Shown: one piece after another, positions 1 to 5,384 of the stretch
Layout: every line of letters begins with the position of its first letter
Numbering within the stretch: position 1 is the stretch's first letter
Source: an uncultured Pseudomonadota bacterium
GTDB taxonomy: Bacteria > SAR324 > NAC60-12
Direction: 5' to 3'
Assembly: GCA_913052275.1 (NCBI GenBank)
Contig: CAJXDX010000122.1
Span: 1 to 5,384 of the forward strand
DNA: 5,384 nt
Position numbers and translations under genes: made by a program
The notes under the pieces: generated by a model
Told to the model about the DNA's origin: nothing
What the model saw: the letters and a program-made list of their open reading frames with translations, nothing else
The model's database searches: none

Positions 1-2
1 GA

Positions 3-887
3 CTGCCTGAAATCCGTGATGTCAAAAGTTGCGACATTGCTATACTTGGAATTCCTTTTGATGCAGGTACTAGTTATCGTCCCGGCGCCAGATTTGGTCC
101 TCAGGCTATCAGACAGGCATCCAGACACCTGCGTACTCAATACCACCCTTCATATGACACAGAACCATTCATTGAGCAGCAAGTGGCTGATGCGGGTGAC
201 ATAACCTGTAATCCATTCAATATTTTGGAATCAGTCGAGCAAATTCAAACTGCCGCTACAGAGATGCTCGGTAATGTGAAAAGTATTATCAGTCTTGGCG
301 GTGACCATACGATAGCTTTGCCGCTTCTGCGAGCGGTTAACCATCATTTTGGGCCAGTCGCACTGGTTCACTTTGATGCTCATCTAGACACATGGGATAC
401 ATACTTTGGAGCGCCATATACTCACGGAACCCCATTCAGACGCGCAGGTGAAGAAAAGCTCTTTCTTGACCATGCCTCAATGCATGTTGGTATACGTGGC
501 CCTTTATACAGCCGTAACGACCTTATAAATGATGAAGAATTAGGCTTTAAGGTAGTGCACTGTGATGAATTTCAAACTGAGGGGGTTGAACATGTGATTG
601 GACGTATTAAAGAACGTGTGGGGAATAATTCAATTTATTTATCAATAGATATTGACGTTTTAGACCCGGCACATGCACCCGGTACTGGTACTCCTGAAAT
701 TGCCGGGATGTCTTCCCGAGAACTGGTCAATGTTTTAAGAGGACTGGCAGGACTTAACATCATTTCAGCGGATGTTGTAGAAGTTGCTCCAGCATATGAT
801 CAGGCTGAATTGACTTCTCTTGCGGCGGCAACAATAGTTTATGAAATCATTAATCTGCTGGCACGATCTCCCGGAAGAAAATCCTGA
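3..887 (+). CDS. speB: Agmatinase / guanidino-acid ureohydrolase, 5'-partial
   Basis: This is a manganese ureohydrolase of the arginase/agmatinase family, cytoplasmic, which releases urea from a guanidino compound (agmatine to putrescine in the classical case). The frame is open from base 3 to the TGA at 885-887, giving 294 visible residues. Family members run about 305-320, so roughly 15-25 N-terminal residues lie outside the window. Numbering from the leucine at base 3, the visible motifs are RPGARFGP in the N-terminal substrate region, GGDH (His102), DAHLD (Asp125, His127, Asp129), HGTPFRRA (from His141) and SIDIDVLDP (Asp216, Asp218) followed by GTGTPE (Glu232). All six expected metal ligands are therefore present. 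The C-terminal VVEVAPAYDQAE stretch strongly resembles E. coli SpeB. The THGTPFRRA region is also typical of guanidinobutyrase and guanidinopropionase, so the substrate is not settled. The gene converges on ald, so it is not in the taurine operon. The family call is near certain; agmatine as substrate is only likely. Confidence 0.92.
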   Translation: MPEIRDVKSCDIAILGIPFDAGTSYRPGARFGPQAIRQASRHLRTQYHPSYDTEPFIEQQVADAGDITCNPFNILESVEQIQTAATEMLGNVKSIISLGGDHTIALPLLRAVNHHFGPVALVHFDAHLDTWDTYFGAPYTHGTPFRRAGEEKLFLDHASMHVGIRGPLYSRNDLINDEELGFKVVHCDEFQTEGVEHVIGRIKERVGNNSIYLSIDIDVLDPAHAPGTGTPEIAGMSSRELVNVLRGLAGLNIISADVVEVAPAYDQAELTSLAAATIVYEIINLLARSPGRKS

Positions 888-962
888 AAAATCAGCCTTT
901 CCAATAATATTGGATCAATAATGCAATACCTTTGAAAACGACATTTTCTTACAGATGATAAC
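888..962. other. Convergent intergenic gap with weak inverted repeats
   Basis: This 75-base gap separates the 3' ends of the ureohydrolase and ald genes. It holds a short perfect inverted repeat at 900-914 (TCCAAT, loop AAT, ATTGGA) and a second weak one at 934-948 (GAAAA, loop CGACA, TTTTC). A bidirectional terminator would be expected between convergent genes, but both stems are short and AT-rich and neither is followed by a clear U-tract on either strand. They are at best poor terminators; termination may be Rho-dependent. Confidence 0.25.
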
Positions 963-2072
963 TTAAATAACTTTTTCAGGTGGTACGAATTCATAACCAA
1001 AAGCCTCACTTACTCCTTTACATGTAATTTTTCCAGCATGAGTGTTGAGACCCAAGGCAAGTGCAGAATCTTCTTTGCAGGCCTTTTTCCAGCCTTTGTT
1101 GGCCAATTGAATGGCATAGGGAAGTGTTACATTGGTCAAAGCCAGAGTTGATGTACGAGCTACTGCTCCTGGCATGTTACCTACAGAATAGTGTACAACA
1201 CCATGCCGTTCATAAACAGGATTGTTATGGTAGGTAACTCGATCAATGGTTTCAATGCATCCACCCTGATCGATAGCCACATCAACAATAACTGAACCTT
1301 TCTTCATTGTTTTTACCATCGCTTCAGAAACAAGGTGCGGAGCTTTTTTACCTGGAATTAAAACGCCTCCGATCAACAAGTCTGCCTTTTCTACTTCCTT
1401 GGCAATATTAAAGCTGTTGGACATGATCAGCTGAACACGTCCGTTAAAAACATCATCAAGATAACGTAACCTTTCCTGACTGATATCAAGTATAGTGACT
1501 TTTGCACCTAAACCTATCGCCATTTTTGCGGAATTAATCCCTACAACTCCACCACCTATAATAACAACATCTGCAGGTTCAACTCCTGGTACGCCACCAA
1601 GCAGCACTCCCTGTCCGCCTTGAGGTTTTTCAAGGAAACGAGCTCCAACCTGAACCGCCATTCTTCCCGCGACTTCACTCATGGGTGTTAGAAGTGGGAG
1701 AGTATCGTTCAACTGAACTGTTTCATAAGCAATGGAAGTTGTTTTGGATTCCATCAGCGCATTAGTTAATGGTCCTTCCGCAGCCAAATGAAGATATGTA
1801 AACAATAAAAGATCATCACGAAAATAATTATACTCATCAGCAAGCGGCTCCTTGACTTTGTAAACCATCTCACATGACCATATATCAGCAGCATCATCCA
1901 CTATACTGGCCCCGGCTTCCTTATATTCTTGATTGCTGAAACCACTTCCAACTCCGGCGTTTGTTTCGATAAATACTTGATGACCGTCTCGAACTAGTTC
2001 TGAAACACCTGCTGGTGTTACACCAACACGATTTTCCATTTCCTTAATTTCTCTTGGTACTCCAATATGCAT
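963..2072 (-). CDS. ald: Alanine dehydrogenase (NAD-dependent)
   Basis: The enzyme converts L-alanine, NAD+ and water to pyruvate, ammonium and NADH in the cytoplasm. Here it most likely regenerates the pyruvate that Tpa uses as amino acceptor. The protein has 369 residues, close to the usual 370-378 (B. subtilis Ald is 378), and appears complete. The N-terminal catalytic domain starts MHIGVPREIKEMENRVG, with the substrate-binding Arg15, Lys74 in KVKEP and His95 in YLHLAAE. The Rossmann domain shows GGGVVG at 173-178, with Asp196 ending the second strand, which favours NAD over NADP. The catalytic Asp268 lies in DVAIDQGG, and HYSVGNMPGAVARTST (294-309) is a family signature. All of these match characterised alanine dehydrogenases, and the Arg/Lys/His/Asp active-site set is intact. 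It is the last gene of the minus-strand set, 89 bases after tpa. AGGA at 2080-2083 with a 7-base spacer supports the ATG at 2072. Pyridine nucleotide transhydrogenase alpha is the main related family, but length and catalytic residues favour Ald. Confidence 0.95.
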   Translation of the reverse strand: MHIGVPREIKEMENRVGVTPAGVSELVRDGHQVFIETNAGVGSGFSNQEYKEAGASIVDDAADIWSCEMVYKVKEPLADEYNYFRDDLLLFTYLHLAAEGPLTNALMESKTTSIAYETVQLNDTLPLLTPMSEVAGRMAVQVGARFLEKPQGGQGVLLGGVPGVEPADVVIIGGGVVGINSAKMAIGLGAKVTILDISQERLRYLDDVFNGRVQLIMSNSFNIAKEVEKADLLIGGVLIPGKKAPHLVSEAMVKTMKKGSVIVDVAIDQGGCIETIDRVTYHNNPVYERHGVVHYSVGNMPGAVARTSTLALTNVTLPYAIQLANKGWKKACKEDSALALGLNTHAGKITCKGVSEAFGYEFVPPEKVI

Positions 2073-2161
2073 TTCTAGATCCTATTTTCCTTTATAGATT
2101 ATTTTTTGATAGGTGTTCCCTATAATTTTTTTAAATTAAAAATACCTTTAAAGCAAAAAAT
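2073..2161 (-). other. AT-rich tpa-ald spacer with a small inverted repeat
   Basis: The 89-base spacer is very AT-rich and holds long A and T runs. It contains a 5-base inverted repeat at 2109-2123 (ATAGG, loop, CCTAT) about 37 bases upstream of the ald start codon. The base composition would suit a promoter, but no convincing pair of -35 and -10 hexamers could be fixed. The inverted repeat could be an operator half-site pair, a weak mRNA hairpin or chance. On the minus strand it is followed by C and then A residues, so it is not a standard terminator in the direction of the genes. Confidence 0.25.
2080..2083 (-). promoter_or_regulatory. Ribosome binding site of ald
   Basis: On the minus strand AGGA lies 7 bases before the ATG at 2072, in the context TAGGATCTAGAA-ATG. 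This is a moderate Shine-Dalgarno match at normal spacing and supports the ald start. A second purine run, AAAGGAAAA, lies slightly further upstream. Confidence 0.55.
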
Positions 2162-3514
2162 TTAATTTAATGCCTGATTTAAAGATTTTCCAATAGCATC
2201 TACAATCTGGTCCGCTTCATTTTCCTTGAGTATTAATGGCGGTGCCATGATCAGTATATTCCCAAGTCCAGGAACGGTATTACCGTTTCTCATTACTAAA
2301 ACACCTTCTTTAAGACAGTTCTGAAGAATCCCATTAGCCTGGGCCAGAGAAACAGGAGTCTTCTTCTCTTTGTCTGTCACAAGCTCAATTCCTAATAGCA
2401 AACCCCTGCCCCTGATATCACCTACTAAAGGATGATCAGAAAGCTCACTTAATCTATTTTTTATATATTTTCCCATTTTTGCAGCATTTGCAGGAAGATT
2501 TTCCTGTTTTACTATGTCTATATTCTTAAGACTAACTGCAGTTGCAACTGGATGTCCTCCATAAGTATTAATATGCCTAAAGTGCCTTAGTTCTGAAGTT
2601 TCTCCGTAAAACGCTTCAAAAATCTGTTCCTTAACAACTGTTGCCGCTACCGGCATGTAGCCACTGGCCATACCTTTTGCAAAAGTAAAAACATCTGCCT
2701 TAACGCCCCAATGTTCATGGCCAAACATTTTCCCTGTTCTTCCAAATCCGGAAACAACTTCGTCCATTATCAAAAGGACATTATACCGATCACAAACTTC
2801 TCTAACTCCTGTAAGATAATTGTCTGGAGGAATTAGAACTCCCCCACCTGAAATCATGGGCTCCATAATGAATGCCGCAACTGTTTCTTCTCCTTCATAA
2901 ATGATCGTATCTTCGAGAAACTTCACACATTCCTCACCATGCTCTTCAAGAGTCAATTTTGGATGTCTTCGGTATGGATAAGGTGGAGGTACATGTAAAA
3001 ACCCCGGTGCCAGTGGTTCATATCCAATTTTGCGTTCGGCTTGTCCTGTGGCAGTCATCGTGGCCAGAGTATTGCCGTGGTAAGCCCTGTGTCGGGAGAT
3101 TATTTTATGTTTTCGTGGATTACCTGCCTGCAAATGGTACTGTCTGGCGATTTTGAAGGCCACTTCATTAGCTTCAGATCCGCTGCTGGTAAAATATACG
3201 TGCCCTTTTTCCATTCCCATCATATTCAGCATTTTTTCAGAGAGCTCCACTGCAGGATCACTGGTCATAATCGGAATCACATATGCCAGCTTTTCCATTT
3301 GCTTCTTAGCTTCTTCAGCCAATTCTTTTCTGCCATGACCTACATTCACGCACCACAAACCGGCAGTTCCATCAAGAATGCGCTCTCCATCTTCATTGAT
3401 TATGTAGCAACCTTCACCTTTCACAATGTGCTTGGGACGATTGCTCAACAACGTTTTGTGCTGAGTCATTGGACGCCACAAAGCGTCTGGGGAATTTAAA
3501 TTTTGTGTTTCCAT
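2162..3514 (-). CDS. tpa: Class III aminotransferase, probable taurine:pyruvate aminotransferase
   Basis: This PLP-dependent omega-aminotransferase most likely converts taurine and pyruvate to sulfoacetaldehyde and L-alanine in the cytoplasm. From the ATG at 3514 it has 450 residues, normal for Tpa and omega-amino acid:pyruvate transaminases. The N-terminus carries ALWRPMTQHK, and GTAGLWCVNVGHG follows, both as in Tpa. The fold-type I landmarks are present: GSEANE (from Gly112) for the PLP phosphate, RHRAYHGN with Tyr145 stacking on the cofactor, DEVVSGFGRTGK with Asp251 pairing with the pyridine nitrogen, FAKGMASGY with Lys280 as the Schiff-base lysine, and NTYGGHP near 316. The C-terminal domain has VGDIRGRGLLLGIELV. 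Taurine as substrate is inferred from resemblance to Bilophila-type Tpa and from lying between xsc and ald; beta-alanine, hypotaurine or other omega-amines cannot be excluded from the sequence. An upstream in-frame ATG at 3529 would add five residues (MAGDN), but those codons overlap the Shine-Dalgarno sequence of the 3514 start, so the shorter form is preferred. Confidence 0.87.
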   Translation of the reverse strand: METQNLNSPDALWRPMTQHKTLLSNRPKHIVKGEGCYIINEDGERILDGTAGLWCVNVGHGRKELAEEAKKQMEKLAYVIPIMTSDPAVELSEKMLNMMGMEKGHVYFTSSGSEANEVAFKIARQYHLQAGNPRKHKIISRHRAYHGNTLATMTATGQAERKIGYEPLAPGFLHVPPPYPYRRHPKLTLEEHGEECVKFLEDTIIYEGEETVAAFIMEPMISGGGVLIPPDNYLTGVREVCDRYNVLLIMDEVVSGFGRTGKMFGHEHWGVKADVFTFAKGMASGYMPVAATVVKEQIFEAFYGETSELRHFRHINTYGGHPVATAVSLKNIDIVKQENLPANAAKMGKYIKNRLSELSDHPLVGDIRGRGLLLGIELVTDKEKKTPVSLAQANGILQNCLKEGVLVMRNGNTVPGLGNILIMAPPLILKENEADQIVDAIGKSLNQALN

Positions 3515-3620
3515 ATTATCTCCTGCCATTTAATAAGATGTTATTCCTGTTGAAAGTGATAAAATTGAAAATATATTTACTACTATTTAAATATTTTTTA
3601 CGGATTAAAAACACTCTTGC
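3515..3620 (-). other. AT-rich xsc-tpa spacer
   Basis: This 106-base interval between the xsc stop and the preferred tpa start is strongly AT-rich and includes the tpa ribosome binding site at its downstream end. No GC-rich hairpin with a T-tract is seen, so nothing argues for termination after xsc, and co-transcription of xsc and tpa is plausible. No promoter could be fixed with confidence. Confidence 0.4.
3520..3524 (-). promoter_or_regulatory. Ribosome binding site deciding the tpa start
   Basis: The minus strand reads AGGAG followed by ATAAT and then the ATG at 3514, a strong Shine-Dalgarno sequence at 5-base spacing. The alternative ATG at 3529 has only an AGGAA about 14 bases upstream, too far for good initiation. 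The site therefore selects 3514 as the start. Confidence 0.75.
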
Positions 3621-5384
3621 TCAGTACTGCTGTAAACGCATGTCATCCTTATTTATTCCCGCAACAGGAACGGGTGCCTTCATAGCATCTCTACGGAAAG
3701 GTTCACCAAGTTCCTGGTTTAGAACTACTTCAATAAATGTAGTTTCTCTATTTTCCATCTGATCCTTTAACGCCGTGCCTAACTTTTCTGTCATTTCTTT
3801 CATGGAGTTTGCTTTCACGCCTTTAACGCCGCATGCTATAGCTATATCTGCAAAAGAAACCTGCAAGTCGAGTTCAGTGCCAACAAAGTTATCATCATAC
3901 CACAATGTAGTGTTGCGTTTCTCTGCCCCCCACTGGTAATTTCTAAAAATTAACATTGTAATTGCTGGCCAATCCTCTCTTCCAACGGCTGTCATCTCAT
4001 TCATTGAAATACCAAATGCTCCGTCACCTGCGAAACCTACAACGGGCATATCCGGGTTACCAATCTTAGCTCCGATTATTGAAGGAAAACCATAGCCGCA
4101 CGGCCCAAATAACCCCGGGGCCAGATACTTTCGTCCCTGCTCAAAAGTTGGATATGCATTACCGATTGCACAATTATTACCGATATCTGATGAAATTATC
4201 GCCTCTTTAGGCAAAACTTCCATAATTGCTCTCCAAGCCATACGGGGAGACATGTAGTCCGGCTGGCGTGTACGAGTACGTTCGTTCCAGCTTGTACCAT
4301 CATCATCGTCTTCATGATCCATAGAAGCCAAAGTTTCTGTCCACTTAGACTTTGTGGCTGAAATCAAGTTACGTCTTTCTTCACGCCCCTCCTCTCCTGC
4401 CTTATTTGAAAGTTGAGACAGAATATTCTCTGCAACCTGTTTCGCGTCTCCTACAATACCTACCGAAACCGGCTTAGTCAGCCCGATGCGATCAGGGTTT
4501 ATATCGACCTGAATTAACTTCGCATCTTGGGGCCAGTAATCTATTCCATAGCATGGAAGTGTGGAGAATGGATTAAGCCTTGTTCCGAGAGCAAGTACAA
4601 CATCGGCCTGTTTAATTAATTCCATACCTGCTTTTGAGCCATTGTATCCAAGTGGACCGGCAAACAATGGATGTGATCCGGGGAATGCGTCATTATGCTG
4701 GTAATTACAACATACTGGTGCATCAAGCTTTTCAGCCAATTCCTGTGATGCCGAAATAGCTTCACCCAAAACAACACCTGCACCGTTCAGAATCACCGGG
4801 AATTTAGCATTTGACAATAATTCTGCAGCCAAAGTAATTGCTCCCGCTCCTCCTGAAGGCCTTTCAAAATCCACAATTGGTGGCAATTCAATATCAATTA
4901 CCTGTGTCCATAGATCGCGTGGTACGTTGACCTGTGCAGGAGCAGACATTCGCTTAGCCTTGGTAATCACACGGTTTAATACTTCTGCAACCCTGTATGG
5001 ATCACGAATTTCTTCCTGATAAGCCACCATATCCTTGAATACTGCCATCTGTTCTACTTCCTGAAATCCTCCCTGCCCGATAGTCTTATTTGCCGCCTGT
5101 GGAGTTACCAGCAGCATTGGGGTGTGATTCCAATACGCAGTCTTGACACAAGTTACGAAATTTGTAATTCCAGGGCCGTTTTGAGCAATGATCATAGCCA
5201 TTTTTCCTGTAGAGCGCGTGAAACCATCAGCCATGTATCCGCCGTTGCATTCGTGTGCACAATCCCAGAAGGTGATTCCGGCATTTGGGAAATAGTCAGA
5301 GATCGGCATAAAGGCAGAACCGATAATACCAAATGTATGCTCTATTCCGTGCATTTGCAGAACTTTGACAAATGCTTCTTCTGT
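3621..5384 (-). CDS. xsc: Sulfoacetaldehyde acetyltransferase, 5'-partial
   Basis: This thiamine diphosphate enzyme converts sulfoacetaldehyde and phosphate to acetyl phosphate and sulfite, cleaving the C-S bond in taurine catabolism in the cytoplasm. The frame is open to the right edge, giving 587 visible residues beginning TEEAFVKVLQMHGIEHTFGI. Xsc proteins are about 580-600 long and start shortly before this point, so only a few residues are missing; the methionine at 5354 is internal, not the start. In visible numbering, Glu45 in AHECNGGYMADG is the cofactor-activating glutamate. QNGPGITN and GGFQEVEQM follow in the Pyr domain, a central domain spans roughly 185-325, and the PP domain carries the GDG motif (453-455) with Asn482 in FRNYQWGAEKRN. 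QWGAEK and the C-terminal ELGEPFRRDA separate Xsc from acetolactate synthase and other relatives. An acidic linker (DHEDDDDG, about 356-363) precedes the PP domain. Xsc is the diagnostic gene of the cluster. A cysteine directly follows the catalytic glutamate, where I recall glycine or glutamine in relatives. Confidence 0.94.
   Translation of the reverse strand, partial: TEEAFVKVLQMHGIEHTFGIIGSAFMPISDYFPNAGITFWDCAHECNGGYMADGFTRSTGKMAMIIAQNGPGITNFVTCVKTAYWNHTPMLLVTPQAANKTIGQGGFQEVEQMAVFKDMVAYQEEIRDPYRVAEVLNRVITKAKRMSAPAQVNVPRDLWTQVIDIELPPIVDFERPSGGAGAITLAAELLSNAKFPVILNGAGVVLGEAISASQELAEKLDAPVCCNYQHNDAFPGSHPLFAGPLGYNGSKAGMELIKQADVVLALGTRLNPFSTLPCYGIDYWPQDAKLIQVDINPDRIGLTKPVSVGIVGDAKQVAENILSQLSNKAGEEGREERRNLISATKSKWTETLASMDHEDDDDGTSWNERTRTRQPDYMSPRMAWRAIMEVLPKEAIISSDIGNNCAIGNAYPTFEQGRKYLAPGLFGPCGYGFPSIIGAKIGNPDMPVVGFAGDGAFGISMNEMTAVGREDWPAITMLIFRNYQWGAEKRNTTLWYDDNFVGTELDLQVSFADIAIACGVKGVKANSMKEMTEKLGTALKDQMENRETTFIEVVLNQELGEPFRRDAMKAPVPVAGINKDDMRLQQY

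Noticed and set aside
16..204. Plus-strand open frame of 62 codons at the left edge
   Set aside because: It overlaps the conserved ureohydrolase frame in another phase and its translation is not protein-like.
183..887. Ureohydrolase beginning at the GTG at 183
   Set aside because: The same frame is open back to base 3 and encodes conserved family sequence (DIAILGIPFDAGTSYRPGAR), so the GTG is an internal valine codon.
900..948. Intrinsic terminators between the convergent genes
   Set aside because: The inverted repeats at 900-914 and 934-948 are short and AT-rich, with no downstream U-tract, so a terminator call is not supported.
2959..3762. Several plus-strand open frames (2959-3156, 3041-3499, 3153-3338, 3469-3762)
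   Set aside because: They lie mainly antisense to tpa and the end of xsc, which are well-conserved genes; their translations show no recognisable family and they lack convincing ribosome binding sites.
3621..5354. xsc as a complete gene starting at the methionine at 5354
   Set aside because: The frame continues to the window edge with TEEAFVKVLQ, which matches the Xsc N-terminus; the gene is truncated by the window.
3621..5384. Acetolactate synthase large subunit
   Set aside because: It shares the thiamine diphosphate fold, but the QWGAEK and ELGEPFRRDA signatures and the tpa/ald neighbours identify Xsc.
1..5384. CRISPR array, tRNA, rRNA, insertion sequence or novel defence system
   Set aside because: No spaced direct repeats, tRNA-like arms, transposase, terminal inverted repeats or unfamiliar protein families were seen; all long frames are known metabolic enzymes.

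Overview
The window carries the core of a taurine (2-aminoethanesulfonate) dissimilation cluster plus one neighbouring ureohydrolase gene. Three genes lie in tandem on the minus strand, in transcription order: xsc (sulfoacetaldehyde acetyltransferase, 5' end cut by the right window edge), tpa (class III aminotransferase, most likely taurine:pyruvate) and ald (NAD-dependent alanine dehydrogenase). An agmatinase/guanidino-acid hydrolase gene (5' end cut by the left window edge) runs on the plus strand and converges on ald across a 75-base gap. No RNA gene, mobile element, CRISPR array or long repeat is visible, and there is no gene-free stretch over 300 bases.

How the genes work together: Tpa moves the amino group of taurine to pyruvate, giving sulfoacetaldehyde and L-alanine. 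Ald oxidatively deaminates the alanine, returning pyruvate to Tpa and releasing ammonium and NADH. Xsc uses thiamine diphosphate and phosphate to split sulfoacetaldehyde into acetyl phosphate and sulfite. Pyruvate is therefore only a carrier, and taurine becomes acetyl phosphate, ammonium and sulfite. Uptake, sulfite disposal, acetyl phosphate use and a regulator are not in the window and would have to lie beyond it, most likely past the right edge upstream of xsc.

The three minus-strand genes are separated by AT-rich spacers of 106 and 89 bases rather than by overlaps, so they may form one transcript or have internal promoters; the sequence does not decide this. The tpa start is better placed at 3514 than at the longer in-frame ATG at 3529, because a clear Shine-Dalgarno sequence sits immediately before 3514.

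Organism: a bacterium with moderately low GC (by eye, low to mid 40s percent) using AGGAG-type ribosome binding sites. From memory of family members, the Xsc reads most like the marine alphaproteobacterial (roseobacter-type) proteins and less like those of anaerobes such as Desulfonispora. A marine or host-associated proteobacterium is plausible, but this is inference without alignment. The pathway is known biochemistry; the least explained point is whether the ureohydrolase has anything to do with it.
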